From positions 743,838 through 807,837 of the forward strand of contig CAMXCT020006756.1 of the NCBI GenBank assembly GCA_947184155.2: 64,000 nt of DNA, given 5' to 3'. How positions within the stretch are numbered: position 1 is the stretch's first letter; the number at the start of each line of letters is the position of its first letter. Positions 10,001 through 21,000 of the stretch are shown here, one piece after another. This DNA is from Cladocopium goreaui. Its lineage: Eukaryota; Sar; Dinophyceae; Suessiales; Symbiodiniaceae. The notes beneath the pieces are model-generated. The model ran no database searches. It saw only the letters and a list, made by a program, of their open reading frames with translations, and was not told the origin of the DNA. Both the position numbers and the translations under genes were made by a program.

Positions 10001-13000
10001 AAGCTTGTCTCTTCGAAATTCTGACTCCTCCCATGTGAGATAGAGATTTCATCAAGTGCTCCCCATACGCCAACGATGCATTTGAAATCAACGAAGACGC
10101 AGTAAATGTGAGCCATGTTTGAAATCCTTGATTGATGTCAACAATGTCAACACCAAGATCCTCGAATGCAACCTTCAACCTGGCTGCAAGGAGTAGTACG
10201 GACTTCCTGGCCTCCAATGTGGGAGCTGAACGCTTGTAATGGTCCTGGGTATCGGCGGAGCAATTAATGCAATGGGTTGGTCTCGACTGGCACGTCTCGA
10301 TCTCATCCATTGTCACTGCGCCTCTGCAGCTTCCGCATAGGATGTCGTTATTCTCCTTGTCAATGGTGAACCACATGCATCGATCGGAAACCACTGGTTC
10401 CAGTTCATGGGTGCCGACCACCGGTTCGACCCAACTGGTCTTGAACCTTTTGTCCTTTGTGAATCTGTTCACGGCGGTTCCAGGGCCTCGCTGGAAGATG
10501 GTGGTGTCGTCATTTGCATAGTCACCTGGGGTCATTTCGCCTCCTGCGATCTTGAGCGCCTCAGTTGGTCCGGTCATATCCTCCAACACTTTGGCGATGA
10601 TGCCCGATTCATCAGGTTTGAACGCTCCCTCATTGAGAACTGATACATATTCCCTGTTCGTGGCACACATAAGGAAGACCCTTTGGCGAAATAGATTCTT
10701 CTCGATGACAGACCAAATTGCCGTCTTTCCCAAAGTCCCCTTCTTGGTTGTACTCAAAATTGGATATTGTTTTCCAAATTGTGAATACATTGACCGCCAC
10801 ATTCTCTGGTCCGATGTCACCAAGATCCCTTGGAGCCTCATCTTCTCAATCAGCTCATCCGCGATCCTGGACGTGACAGAGTCCATACCGTTGAACATGG
10901 AGTCATTGTTGATGGCGACCATCAGGGGTCGGGATGTAACTTGATCAAGATCGAGCACCCCTTTGACAAACTGATTCTTGAAGTCATTTTCAAGCATGAC
11001 ACAATGAGGTGGTTTCTGTTCATGAAGGAACTGCAATGACAACCAAAGGTGCACAGTTATCTGACCATCGTCGACGGTATCTGTGCTGAGATGTTGCTTG
11101 ACTTTGTCAAGTGTGTCGAGGAATTGCCGAAGGGGTCGTTCTGCTTCGGAATCATGGATCTTGAATACCTCGACACTTTCCCATCCCATGTCAGCTAATC
11201 CCATTTGGATGCCATGCGTCCCACTTTGGGTTCCCACGCGGAACATCAGGTCGGTGATAAGGATGGTCGTTCCAGCCCTGAAGTCACCTGCCAACATGTC
11301 ATGATCTCTTGGACCGCTTGGTGCTTCGATGATCCTGCAAGCAAGTGGGTTGGTGATCATCTTCTTGATGCGGCCCAGGTCGGACTGGTTGGCGACGTTC
11401 ACGTCGTGATGCCCTAGCATCATGAGCATTCCTGCTGTCGACAAATAGCATCCAGTCCGCGTCAGCATGTACTTGCGGACAATGTGGCTGTAGCACCTGA
11501 GCCAATCCTTCTCGGATATAGTGGATGCAGTGTCCTCGGTTACGACCCCCGGATTGCAAACTCCGAAGATCATGCAGGCATATGCGGTCACTCTCCTCAA
11601 ATATTGTGCCCAAGGTGCTGATCCCAATGTGCTGGCTGCTTGAGCTGCGGGTCCTTGGACGATTGATAGAAGAAAGTGATCCCGCTCGTCCATCCATGCT
11701 GAAGTGATGAACTCGGAGTTCCTTTGATCGGGCATTGATGAAGTCCTGAAAAGATATCCATTCGGTACCCGAGGAATCACCCAGTCCTTTCTTGCAGGAG
11801 GTGTAGATGGCCTTGCCTTCGATGGTGGAGCTTTTGGTGGTGGTGCACTCCCAGCTGCAGAGCTGTAACCATCGTGTCCACCGGCGGTGGAACTACTAGG
11901 CCCAGTCTGTTGTTGTTGCTGTTGTGCCCGCTGTGCATCGGCTTCCCTCTGTTGCTTGTCATTCATCATTCTGATAGGTGAAGGATCCCAACCTGGATGA
12001 TCCGGTTGACTTGGAGGGTTTCTGCCGTCTCTCGGCATCAGCGGAATGTCCCAGCCATCAATGTGGGAGACCTCTGTGGCCCCTTGGCCCATCTGTGTGG
12101 TGGCAGTGGTCGTCACATAGTCGCGAATACAGGAAAATGTCCTGTTCCGTTTCTCCACCTCCTCAAACATGCCCTGGTCGGCCCTCTCAATGTTGTAGCC
12201 CCCCAACTCCCATAGGTCGTCGCGGAGGTCGATGGCCTGTTTCATTCTGACCAGATCAGTCTTGATGATCCCGCTCAGGTATGACATTGATTTGAAGTTT
12301 TCCAATTTTGTCATCCATTCATGTAGCATCTTGGAGATCATGAGAATGGTTTGTAAATGGACAACAGCTGCCGTCCGCTCCAAGCTGAGATCATAACTCA
12401 TTGACATCCAGTCTTCCAGGACGTTCTGGACGATGATGGTTTTACCCTGGCTGCTGGTCGCTCTGGCATTGTGACGTCGGAGTGCATAGCCGAGGCTGTA
12501 GCTCTCCTCGTACATGATGTTGACCAGATATTTGATGCGGTCCTCAACTTCATATGGTTCAGGTTCCTCTCTCCGCATCACTTCAAACGACCACTTTTCC
12601 CACTTCCGACGGGCAATCTCCTCGAAGTTCGTCCTCTTTCGGATTTGGTAGCAAGAACTTCCATACGGAGGGTACGTCTGGTTCAAGGATCCTAGGTTTG
12701 TTGGGCTCGTGTTTGCGATCTTGTCGCGCAAGTCCTTGACCGTGATTTCCTTGTTGATCATACTGTTCTGCCCGGTGTAGTGGTCTTTGAGGGTGTCCCA
12801 TAGTTCATCTATTCTAATTGCGCACTCGAAGGTGCACAACATCTGCATGATGCTTTTCTCATCTGGATTTCTAGCAGCCCCTTCCACCAACTTTGATAAT
12901 CGGGCCCCTTTGTCGATGAAGCTGATGGCAGACATCTTCAACTCATTTTCGTTGGTCACTTTTGACAACATTTTCATGAGCAACCTGATTGCATGAGTTA

Positions 13001-15038
13001 CGAATGCCCTGCCACTTCTATCCATGACGAAAGCTAAGGCCACAACGACAGGAGGAGAAATCTTCACTCGATCCAACCATTCGTCGAGGTCCTTGTCCTT
13101 GTAACCCCTGAAGTTTGCCTCCTCATAGGTTGAGAATGGAGCAGGAAGGTTGTGCTCTTGTTTCTTCTCCTGGATGAGGGACAAAGTTGATTTCAGCAAG
13201 CTGATGCCTTTGGCCGCTGAAGGGATCACAAGGTCAGTTCCAGCCATTGCGAAGACCGAAGTGAGGTACGCGGAATCCGGATCCGTCAAGGCGCACCAAC
13301 GACGCAGGTAGCAGCCCGACTTCACCTTCAATCCACCTCTAACGGGATCCGGATCCGCCAATAGTGATCCACGACGTGGATACAACCTCAGCTTCACCTT
13401 CACACCGCCTCGTTGGGTGATGAAGTTAATGAATAGTTGTTCATTGATGGTCTTCTCATTAACTTTGGGTTCAAGGTCATTCACAATGATGCATGCACAT
13501 GACTTCGATTTATGGTCATTCATATCATCTGGTACTTTTGGTCGATATCTCCTTCCATAAGCGTTGTTGATCAACATTTGATTGGTGACACCTCGAAGGA
13601 TAGATCTGACAATCTTCTCGGTATATAATTGTGTTGCACGTGTTTCTCTACCCGCACATTGACCGTGGGTGTGTGAGCCATCACATTTCGCATGCAAGTC
13701 AAAGAACTTAACCCCCCACGATACGATCCTCCACGGTTTCTTGATTGCGGTCCCAACATCTTTGAATTGTGACTTCAAACCATACATGCATCCGTCAAAG
13801 TCATGCACAGTTGATTGGGTCCCATTGATCAAAAACTTCATTCTCTCATCATTCCAATAGTCGCATCCCCGAGGTAGTTCCAACAGTGCCATGGCATGCA
13901 AAACATGTACACGTTGCAGACACAATGTGAACTCTTCCCATAGCTCCCAATATAGAAGTGCTTTCATTCTGATGTTGTGTGCTGTGACCTCACTCACATT
14001 TTTGTTTAACCGATTCCACGGTGAACCACCGGTGCAGGGTCCCGCAAAGAACACGCAGTCACTAGGACCCCTGATGCAACGCCTCCATTTTGCCCTTCCG
14101 TAGTTGGACATGAGGTTGTCATCTTCGGTAATCGTGACCACATGCATCATCTTAAACCGACTCTGTTTGTGAATCTTGGTGATGATACTTTGCGTTTCGG
14201 CACACATAAGGAGCAAGCATGGGATATCATCCTTCATCTCATAGACGTTGAGTGATATGGTAACGTCATTGAGTATTTTCCCGAGAAAATCAGCATAGGA
14301 TTGCTTGAAGTGATACGTCAAAATCTTCCCATTCTTTCGATGTAGATTCATCTGAATATCCCAATCATTTTGTTTTCTGGTCTCATGCTTCAACTTGTAA
14401 TGATGGGCTATGAACATGTCATCCAACGGAATGATTTTCATGTTCCCATCAAGGATACAGGTGACCACAGTGTCCTGGCACGATGCCCTGTCCTCCACGT
14501 CAGACCCGCTGTCCATCACATCTTTGATGTCTGCATTGGATATGATCTTGAAGGTAGTGGTCCCTGTCCAAAATTCATTTCTTTTATTGGTCTTCTCGAT
14601 GTTATTCCCCACCAATCTCCATGGGTCGTGGATCAATCTCCCACTTGACTGAAACACTTGGTTGGTTTCCCGTTCATCTCTAAACCGTCTCAGCTTACAT
14701 GGCAGAAAGTCAGCCTCTTTGGGGGTAAACATCTTTCTTCTTGGCACTTTGTGTACTCTCGTCAATGTTGTTTCATCCTTCCATATCCATTCATCTTGAT
14801 CACATTCATTTTTGGACATTTTCTTTCCCTTTCTTGATGACGCTGAGGGGTTATAGGCTTTGTCTTTTGATACCCTACCAGCAATCACGTCACCACCGGC
14901 GAATACAATTCGTCGTCGATTGGGATCTTTATTTTCTGTGGGATATGGATCATCATCGGGGTCCCCCGACGGAGGAAATCCCATTGGAAGACTAGAACAA
15001 CTCGAAGGAGCGTGTTGATCACCCGAGCAGTACCACAC
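7026..15038 (-). CDS. Retrotransposon ORF2, 2670-aa protein with zinc clusters and a Tpt1/KptA-like domain
   Basis: An uninterrupted 2670-codon frame follows and overlaps ORF1 by 154 nt in the -1 frame. Starts are possible at 15038 or at 14984 (MGFPPSGDP). Residues 1-1000 are of unknown type. A Gln/Ser/Pro-rich linker lies near 1020-1090. A CxxC zinc-ribbon-like cluster starts at C1568 (LCGSC ... HCINC). A zinc knuckle, C-x2-C-x4-H-x4-C, starts at C1927. An acidic and helical stretch surrounds it. Residues ~2125-2395 resemble RNA 2'-phosphotransferase. A second ribbon (CRHCPHC ... CLVC) is at 2496-2516, and the C-terminus is strongly acidic. The length, the lack of stops over 8 kb and the spacing to ORF3 argue it is a real product. 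Its role is unknown; RNA binding or RNA-end processing for the element is an inference from the zinc clusters and the Tpt1-like fold. Confidence 0.85.
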   Translation of the reverse strand: MWYCSGDQHAPSSCSSLPMGFPPSGDPDDDPYPTENKDPNRRRIVFAGGDVIAGRVSKDKAYNPSASSRKGKKMSKNECDQDEWIWKDETTLTRVHKVPRRKMFTPKEADFLPCKLRRFRDERETNQVFQSSGRLIHDPWRLVGNNIEKTNKRNEFWTGTTTFKIISNADIKDVMDSGSDVEDRASCQDTVVTCILDGNMKIIPLDDMFIAHHYKLKHETRKQNDWDIQMNLHRKNGKILTYHFKQSYADFLGKILNDVTISLNVYEMKDDIPCLLLMCAETQSIITKIHKQSRFKMMHVVTITEDDNLMSNYGRAKWRRCIRGPSDCVFFAGPCTGGSPWNRLNKNVSEVTAHNIRMKALLYWELWEEFTLCLQRVHVLHAMALLELPRGCDYWNDERMKFLINGTQSTVHDFDGCMYGLKSQFKDVGTAIKKPWRIVSWGVKFFDLHAKCDGSHTHGQCAGRETRATQLYTEKIVRSILRGVTNQMLINNAYGRRYRPKVPDDMNDHKSKSCACIIVNDLEPKVNEKTINEQLFINFITQRGGVKVKLRLYPRRGSLLADPDPVRGGLKVKSGCYLRRWCALTDPDSAYLTSVFAMAGTDLVIPSAAKGISLLKSTLSLIQEKKQEHNLPAPFSTYEEANFRGYKDKDLDEWLDRVKISPPVVVALAFVMDRSGRAFVTHAIRLLMKMLSKVTNENELKMSAISFIDKGARLSKLVEGAARNPDEKSIMQMLCTFECAIRIDELWDTLKDHYTGQNSMINKEITVKDLRDKIANTSPTNLGSLNQTYPPYGSSCYQIRKRTNFEEIARRKWEKWSFEVMRREEPEPYEVEDRIKYLVNIMYEESYSLGYALRRHNARATSSQGKTIIVQNVLEDWMSMSYDLSLERTAAVVHLQTILMISKMLHEWMTKLENFKSMSYLSGIIKTDLVRMKQAIDLRDDLWELGGYNIERADQGMFEEVEKRNRTFSCIRDYVTTTATTQMGQGATEVSHIDGWDIPLMPRDGRNPPSQPDHPGWDPSPIRMMNDKQQREADAQRAQQQQQQTGPSSSTAGGHDGYSSAAGSAPPPKAPPSKARPSTPPARKDWVIPRVPNGYLFRTSSMPDQRNSEFITSAWMDERDHFLLSIVQGPAAQAASTLGSAPWAQYLRRVTAYACMIFGVCNPGVVTEDTASTISEKDWLRCYSHIVRKYMLTRTGCYLSTAGMLMMLGHHDVNVANQSDLGRIKKMITNPLACRIIEAPSGPRDHDMLAGDFRAGTTILITDLMFRVGTQSGTHGIQMGLADMGWESVEVFKIHDSEAERPLRQFLDTLDKVKQHLSTDTVDDGQITVHLWLSLQFLHEQKPPHCVMLENDFKNQFVKGVLDLDQVTSRPLMVAINNDSMFNGMDSVTSRIADELIEKMRLQGILVTSDQRMWRSMYSQFGKQYPILSTTKKGTLGKTAIWSVIEKNLFRQRVFLMCATNREYVSVLNEGAFKPDESGIIAKVLEDMTGPTEALKIAGGEMTPGDYANDDTTIFQRGPGTAVNRFTKDKRFKTSWVEPVVGTHELEPVVSDRCMWFTIDKENNDILCGSCRGAVTMDEIETCQSRPTHCINCSADTQDHYKRSAPTLEARKSVLLLAARLKVAFEDLGVDIVDINQGFQTWLTFTASSLISNASLAYGEHLMKSLSHMGGVRISKRQALEIFRNGRGKQFSIYRERVFDDVAKKWLLIYRVTKDCGNVAYKDFFEKVAVPEVKERNEIFGFSRASAEKTGDIIEFWLGVLDVANMAKGVVDVFNASVDPAEYLNGLEKALAQFTSTSRTSSTINDKRRGSFDCTLQTAEAERVMKIIHAIPGYDSLANFCCLTEWEKDQVFSHYRKKNNITGNDASMGADADAKPGDESSAHPGEEEADEPANDPTDVVRDSEISGKQLLDALGKLFTVSEDVNVCLYCGSTKHGHLECGHEKKDEVRKVLKAVRASLEADSPTSDDVDMEPPEHKKDGSGATEGSGQTDEPTKPRFSEHQWYDSIRTMSEVGDLDEYGRFCIEGRDVTKLGPQNIVDLNEVIRDAIVRGGGDSWSVPDFMASYSDNNIRKPFYKRVEAPQDGFLKIIPTTGAHFFNCSYFGGVEYAANYRFETGNRLNPYEDKVSTSLNRILRHNVGKVSEQQSLSCDDAGWVPIEEVLKCESIWRHEYARWPHVFLAPKGRANDQNAWNVNEANYRMTLLFKIMFHCARYGRRVREQVLAFGINKDIERTSLTCIDNKVDADTNIPDEGLLLYPVAVRAPTGHKEGSSRDDVSLLSSLLSHPIAPNTILSLPVCFHITKKTNLRSIWRQGLIPGGLGEGHRMFTFFNPYVPWDHRSWTITKSVDTRRGDYICLFVPTETLMVEYGGRLTDSGQIVSPKIIPFSAIKGGWIQDPKDQNNKTWLRLFVPSGDDQVVRSGTIKSRTVATKESILRVASQCIDAEDQPFDETAMDAMNIVNQFKNNLIEPGGQEQYLARIKLIDYIVERKRVQTSGCRHCPHCLNETPTKLAVCLVCWTELESCGIRPYRLQAPEDDEDEATKKEIDEEVRRQEESLFKDTVHQAQENVSESNDYGFNPDEVDYNEGDDEEMDQEEEAQQEDDEIVEEDDDEMDVEPEDEPSSKLPAWTKNLESGSKGMPEDGLINNDVSEAAAHLYDNAVMSKVITMFRF
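7867..8680 (-). other. Tpt1/KptA-like RNA 2'-phosphotransferase module inside ORF2
   Basis: Tpt1/KptA enzymes use NAD+ to remove an internal RNA 2'-phosphate through an ADP-ribosylated intermediate. They consist of a winged-helix lobe and an ADP-ribosyltransferase lobe. ORF2 shows both in order. Lobe 1 has LNRILRHNVG with R2135-H2136 at the place of the family's catalytic Arg-His pair, then CDDAGWVPIEEVL, the family's D-x-GWV-x2-x-LL signature. Lobe 2 has VCFHITKKTNLRSIWRQGL (H2299), then a G-rich strand, an Arg pair (R2349-R2350) before an ICLFVP strand, and a terminal IIPFSAIKGGW. The family's QGHS motif is not evident. Fold assignment is moderately strong; activity is not shown. Confidence 0.7.
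13262..13416 (-). repeat. Internal tandem duplication within ORF2
   Basis: Two ~75-bp units in frame encode GGVKVKLRLYPRRGSLLADPDP and a related segment with GGLKVKSGCYLRRWCALTDPD (around residues 542-592). Each starts beside a doubled ggatcc. The units differ by many substitutions, so the duplication is old but has kept the frame. Confidence 0.75.
14885..15038 (-). promoter_or_regulatory. ORF1/ORF2 overlap in -1 frame
   Basis: ORF1 stops at 14885 while ORF2 has its first ATG at 15038, one frame back. This geometry would suit -1 ribosomal frameshifting, or coupled termination and reinitiation. I did not find a clear X-XXY-YYZ slippery heptamer; the run CGGGGGACCCC near 14958-14968 is the nearest candidate. 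Mechanism undetermined. Confidence 0.45.
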
Positions 15039-18000
15039 GGAGCTGCATGAATGGTTGTGGGTTCATTTCCATGGGATTGATGACAAAATAGTTGACCTAC
15101 CCCCACAGTTAACTGAGGATACTTCAGGACGTGAGTCTGACGAGTCGGCACCGCAGCAGCATGGAGCCCTTGTCGTGCTGTTGACGCCAGGTGTCCCGGT
15201 GAGACAACACCAGCTGATTGCCTAGTAATCACCGACGGTGATATACTAAATTGACACGGATGGTATTGGAAACAAGCTCGTTCTACCCATTGATCAAAAC
15301 GGTCTTGTTGTTGAACGGGTGGAACTCGATCCTCAACCTTGATCCATTTGCCATGAGAAAGTATCCAGGTACTTCTCAAACAATCATGAGGCAATGATAC
15401 ACCAGGTGGTCGCTTTCTAAAGAAAGTTGGCGTCTTAACAACCAATATGGGATCCATACCAGGTAGTTGTTGTACTTGTTCTTTACCAGAAAGACCCTTC
15501 TGATACACCTCAGGTGGTAGAATAGGTATTTCGGTATACGGAAAATTTGGAACATCTTGAGTTTTGGTTTGAAACACTTGTCGGACAGTGGTATCAACAT
15601 CCGTGGTGGGTGAGACCATATCGAGCAGATCTTTCGTACCGATGTCACCAGGGTCCAACAGGTTGATGAGCATACATGCTCTTTTCCATGCCAACGGATT
15701 CTTGAAACCTTTGGTGTGAATGTCAGCGGCCATTTTCGAGGTCACCTCATACATGAGTACGTAGTTCTCCCGAGTGAAATGTTCATGGAGGGAAGTAATG
15801 GCTATGCCATGGGTCCTCTCAAGATGCCGCATAGTGGGGTTACGACCCGACCTGACTACACCGATCATGCCCTGATTGTCATCATGAAACAATAATTTGG
15901 GCGACTTTCCCGTCAGCGTTTCCCAGATGCTCATTGCGGGCAAACCCATAGTACGGAGGGTGACATCGGCTGCAACGATTTCGGCCTCAGGCGTCGAATG
16001 GCTTACGCATCCTTGCCGTTTGCTGCCCCCGGACAAAGGAAACCGAGTGTGGTTACCCTGGATATGCATATGAGACCCTGAAGTTGATCTCAAAGACTGG
16101 GCACACCCTGCAAAATCAGCATCAGCAAATAAGGACAATGTCAATTCATTGAAGTTGTCCCCAACCCATCCTGTCATTCTTTTAGGTAGGCTGGAATTCA
16201 CGTAGCACATGAAGTGATACAACTTTGCATCGTCATCAATGGTCCACTTTGTTACATTCCTGGCCAGGGAATTAATGGAACGAAGCAGATCAAAACGAGC
16301 AATCCTCGCCGCGTACAGCAGCTTCATCAACACGCTAGCAGCGTGTGGCGCTAGTGCACCTCTCTCAGACTCCCCAGGCGAGACGTCTTCCCCTTGGGTT
16401 CCTTGTTCATAAAACAATGGAGCGTCCGGATCAAACTCATGAGTGCACCATGGACAAACTTTCTTGTTCTTGGGGTTCCCGGGACATGGTGCTCTGGACT
16501 TATGCTTCTTTGTTTCTTCAGGTAGACTTGGAGTGGATACGTGTTTCAACTTCGTATCTTTTCCAACAATGTCCAAATACTTCTCAACTGACAGCTTCAA
16601 CAAACCTTCCATGTCATAGGTCATGGTTGACACCGGGGTTCCATCATGAAGTTTGGTAGATCCCTTTCTCAAAATACAACCAAGATAGAGTCCTAAGTCA
16701 GTCTCGGGCTCGATGTTGAGTTTTGATCGAAGCATCTCCCAACCCTTAGTCAGGTTCTCTTCCGGTCCTGCCAGCTTTAAGTCGTCTACATAGATGACAA
16801 GAAGTAACTTCAGTTTCTTGTGAAAATACATTGAGGGCCATTCTTCTCCAACAGGAACGAAGTCGAGTTCACGAACTTTCTGATCACAGTGTTGTTCCCA
16901 CATTGTTCCCGAATCGGGGTGACCATATAAAGCTTTAACCAATCTTACAACTGGTCTACGGAACTTTCGAATATCGACATCGTCTGGCCATGCATCTTCA
17001 GGTAGCTCAACCCAACATGGTGGTCCGGTTAGTTTTGCTTGAATGTATGCCTGAATGGCGTCGGCAAGTTTTACATTATGGCCTGGAAGACACCCATAGA
17101 AATCAGCCCATCTCGATGCCTCAAAAGTAGCTGGAGAATTGCCCAAGTCCTGGAAGAAGGCAGCCTCCCAGAATTGGTTCTTCACCTGGTTACCAAGCAA
17201 GACACCTCGGCCTTTGAATTTTCTACTGGGACTTCCTGCAGGCAACTGATAGTTTTTCTCAACACAGATACCATGTACTCTGGCCATGTGAACCTCTGTC
17301 TTGTTTGCCTTTGCTTCACGAACAACGTCATCATATTCTCTAACGACACTGAAATCGTAGACTCCAGCAGCATGTTGACCTAACCATTCCTTCCTCATAG
17401 CTTTACGTGCATCATCGTTTTCCATCATTTCCTTTCGACCAACAGGCCTTGCCACTGCAGTGTTGAACATCTTATTGATATTGATTCCGTCACCATTTGA
17501 AGTTAGCTTTTCTCGATGATCATCACAATGACTAATGCATGGCATACATGGAAATGGAAGGAAAACATCACTGAGGCCACGAGCGTCTTGGGGTGCTTCG
17601 TTGGTGCTGTGCAATGTCGCAGCAGCCACCACCTTCCCCTGGTTGAAGTCATACACTTTGTCGTTGTTCCATGTGGCTTTTGGTCCCTTGCCCTTCTCGA
17701 TCTCAGACCATTCGTCCCACTCCATCAAGAAGTCATCATCATCAGGTACATCAGTATCTGATAGATCTGAATAACATGGAGCAGAGGCAGAGATCCCTCT
17801 CCCGACGGGAGAAACGGACCCTTTCCCATACTGAAAAACCTTGCCTCTTCGGACGTAGTCTTGGGACATGGCCACTCCGGAAACGTGATCGTCTTTCTTG
17901 GATGATTTGGCTTTCTTTGCTTCTTTCTCTTTCTTCTTTTCTTCTTTCCTCTTTGCTCGCTCCTCACTTTCCTTGATTTTCGCGTCACTTTTCTTCTTTT

Positions 18001-21000
18001 CCTTTTCAGCTTCAATCTTCTTCTCTTCGGCCTTAGCGATCCCTTTTCTGACAGTTGGTGACATCTTCCTCCACTCGTCAGGGGTATACTTCGAAGGCCT
18101 TGGAGTAGTTGATATTCTGCGAAAACCACGTTCATCAATACGATATGGATGACCGCGAGCATTGAGCTTCACCCATTCACCATCGTCATTCAGGTATACG
18201 ACCCCATCCCCAGCCTTCCCAACGGAGTAGTGTTCTGGTCCTCCTTCTGGAACATGAAGGTCTGGATGTGCTGGCTTATCGATACCTGGTGGTCCCAATC
18301 TTTCGGATATTGCGTCAAAGTGCCTTTCAGCTTCCAACTCTCCCTCAGTTGGTTCACGTGGGACCTTCGACGAAGGTTCACCACCGCCACCATGGCCATC
18401 GTCATCGTCTCCACCTTCATCATCATCATCATCATCCGGTGGAGGTGGCGGTAGAATTTCTGGGTTTCCTTCAAGACGATCTTTCACTTTCAATCCTTCA
18501 ATGGAAACATTAATCCTTTCATACTCTAACTTGCATGGGAATTCAAGGGGTTCCTTTAGTTCAACCCTTTCAGTGTAGTGCGGAGTCCTCAGCTTGGCGA
18601 TGGGCTTCTCTGCATCATAGGCCAAGTTCTGCTTACTCCAGTCACATAGCGCCCATACCCTGTACTTTCTTGACCAATGGAGCCCGGGACCAATGGAGTA
18701 TCCGGCGAACACTCCGGGAATTCCCATAGGGTCAAACTTGTGTTGTTGTTCTCGTTCACGTGAACCACTGGGCTTGAAGTACACGAGGGCACCAAAGGGT
18801 ATCATCTTTCCTTTGAATTCTTCTCCATGAAGTTTGCACCAAGAACTCACCTCATCGTCGTTGGGCTCGATGTTGAGCAGATGGCTAACGCATCTGATGG
18901 CATACATCCAAAAGCATGGTGGAATTCCTGCCTCAAGTAGACACGTTGTTGTTGCCACGAGCACGAATTGGTTAGTTCTTTCTGCAAGTGAGTTGTGCTT
19001 GGTCTTTCCGGCCAAGGAAGTGTCCATTGGGATCTTTAGGATCTTCATTGCCTTGTCGAACTGTGGGGCATCATCGGAATATGCTTCTCGAATCTTACGA
19101 CGGCCCATGAACTGTTTGACCGCACGTATGACTGCATCAGTGTCCTTTCTGGCAGAAGGGTAAGACTGAAGCATCCCCGTATATCTATCCCTGATGACAA
19201 AGATGGTTTTGTCGTCGCCATAGTCCTGTTCAGCAATCCGACGATTGTCAACATAGTCGAATGTGATCAGGTCCCCAAACTTTGTGAGCTTGCACTGAAA
19301 TGCTCCTCTGAACGTTTTCCTGTGCTTCATCTTGGCACGCACGCACGACTCACAATATGGGTTCTTATAGCGATGAGTTAGAAGATGAACCTTCGATCTT
19401 GCTTCATTCTTCAAAGTTCCCCTCTTACTCAACCGAACTCCTCCATCTTCCTCATCAACATCAATGACATCATCGTCATCTTCACCTCCTCCATCTTCAG
19501 GAATTTCTTCAACTTCAATTTGATGATCTTCACGGATATCATCAGGTGCGATGCTGGGATCGTATCCGTCGTCCTCAAACTCGGCATATTCATCGGCATA
19601 GCACGACATTTCCTCAGCATCACCGGCATCACTTCCAACAGCCACTTCATGTTGATCACCTCTTAATTTTGCTTTCTTACGCTTCTTCATTGATCTTTTG
19701 GGAGATTTAACATCGGATCGTCCAACGGAGTCGGAAAGATCCTCAAGCTCATCCCCACTTTCTCCATCGATGACCAAAAGACCTTCGCCTTCTGACGTTG
19801 AGCATCCGTCATCAAGAACTGCCATAATCTTTTCCACACAGGATGATCTCAACTTTCTCTTCTCTTGATCGACGCTCACATAGGGAATGTAGTCTTTGAC
19901 GGTCATTTCGATGATGTTGCCATTGGGATCTAACATGAATGGAGTTCGTCCTGTCGGCCATACAAATGAATAGCCAAGGTCGACGCACCGCTTTCCCATC
20001 GAGAGCACGGAAGGTGTATCTTCCAGGATGTGTGCTTCTGCTGGTTCGCTGAATGCCTCGAACTTGATGTTTGAACGTTTGGTCGAACGTGTTACCCCAT
20101 TTGCTGTATGGAAGTTAACGACCTTGTCATCGTATGTTGGTAGATCCATCCTACTTATTCGTGTGGATGAAATGAGATCATGACCACTTCCAGAATCCAA
20201 TATGAATCTCTTATCTCTCTCCTCAACAGGAACAGTGATACACATTGTGTTGCCCCTTTTGCCATATCGACCTTCAATATGCTGAACATAGTTCTCCACA
20301 AAGACTTCCCTGGACACCTCATCGTCCTCGATGTCGAGTCTGATCAGAATGTCCATGCTAGGGCCGACAATGACCAGGACTTCATCAATGTCACTGTATT
20401 CACCCTTCTCATCGATCAGAATAGCCATTGCTTTCCCTCGGCTCGAAGCTAACCTGCATGAATAAGACCATTGCTCATCTTTCCTTATCTGATCAGTGGG
20501 CTTACCAACTTTACCATGACCTTTGGGGATGGTTTGGGATTTCCGGCTGCACTTCACGAAGTCCTTCTTCACGTAAGTTTGAACTTGGGTCTTAGACTCA
20601 TCGAATCTGACCTTCTTCTTGATCACGTTCGATGCAACCTTCTGGAACGTCCCCTCGTCATCACTCCAATCATGGATAAGTGCAGGAGTAGCCTTTGAGC
20701 TTGGTGCTTCGGTGTTTGGAGCAGTATTGAATAGATGAGGATCATGGCGTTTGTTGCATTTGTCTCCATACCGACACTTGCCCTTAGCCCAATGCCAGCA
20801 TGGTTCATCAATCTTCTTGGTCTTGTTTGCCGGAGATTGACTTCTTGGAGTTCCTGGCTTCCGACCATTGCCTTTTGCGTTTTTGTTCGCATCAAACACC
20901 TTTTGGTCGTGACTGTATTCGCAATCTTTGCCTTTTCTGCATGCTTTCTTGATGAAATGGAAATGGCATGGGATTTTCTTCTTGGATCTAGGGCTGGTAC

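Noticed and set aside
14940-14985. Search for a classical X-XXY-YYZ frameshift heptamer
   Set aside because: A G-run is present but not in the required phase, so frameshifting is not claimed.
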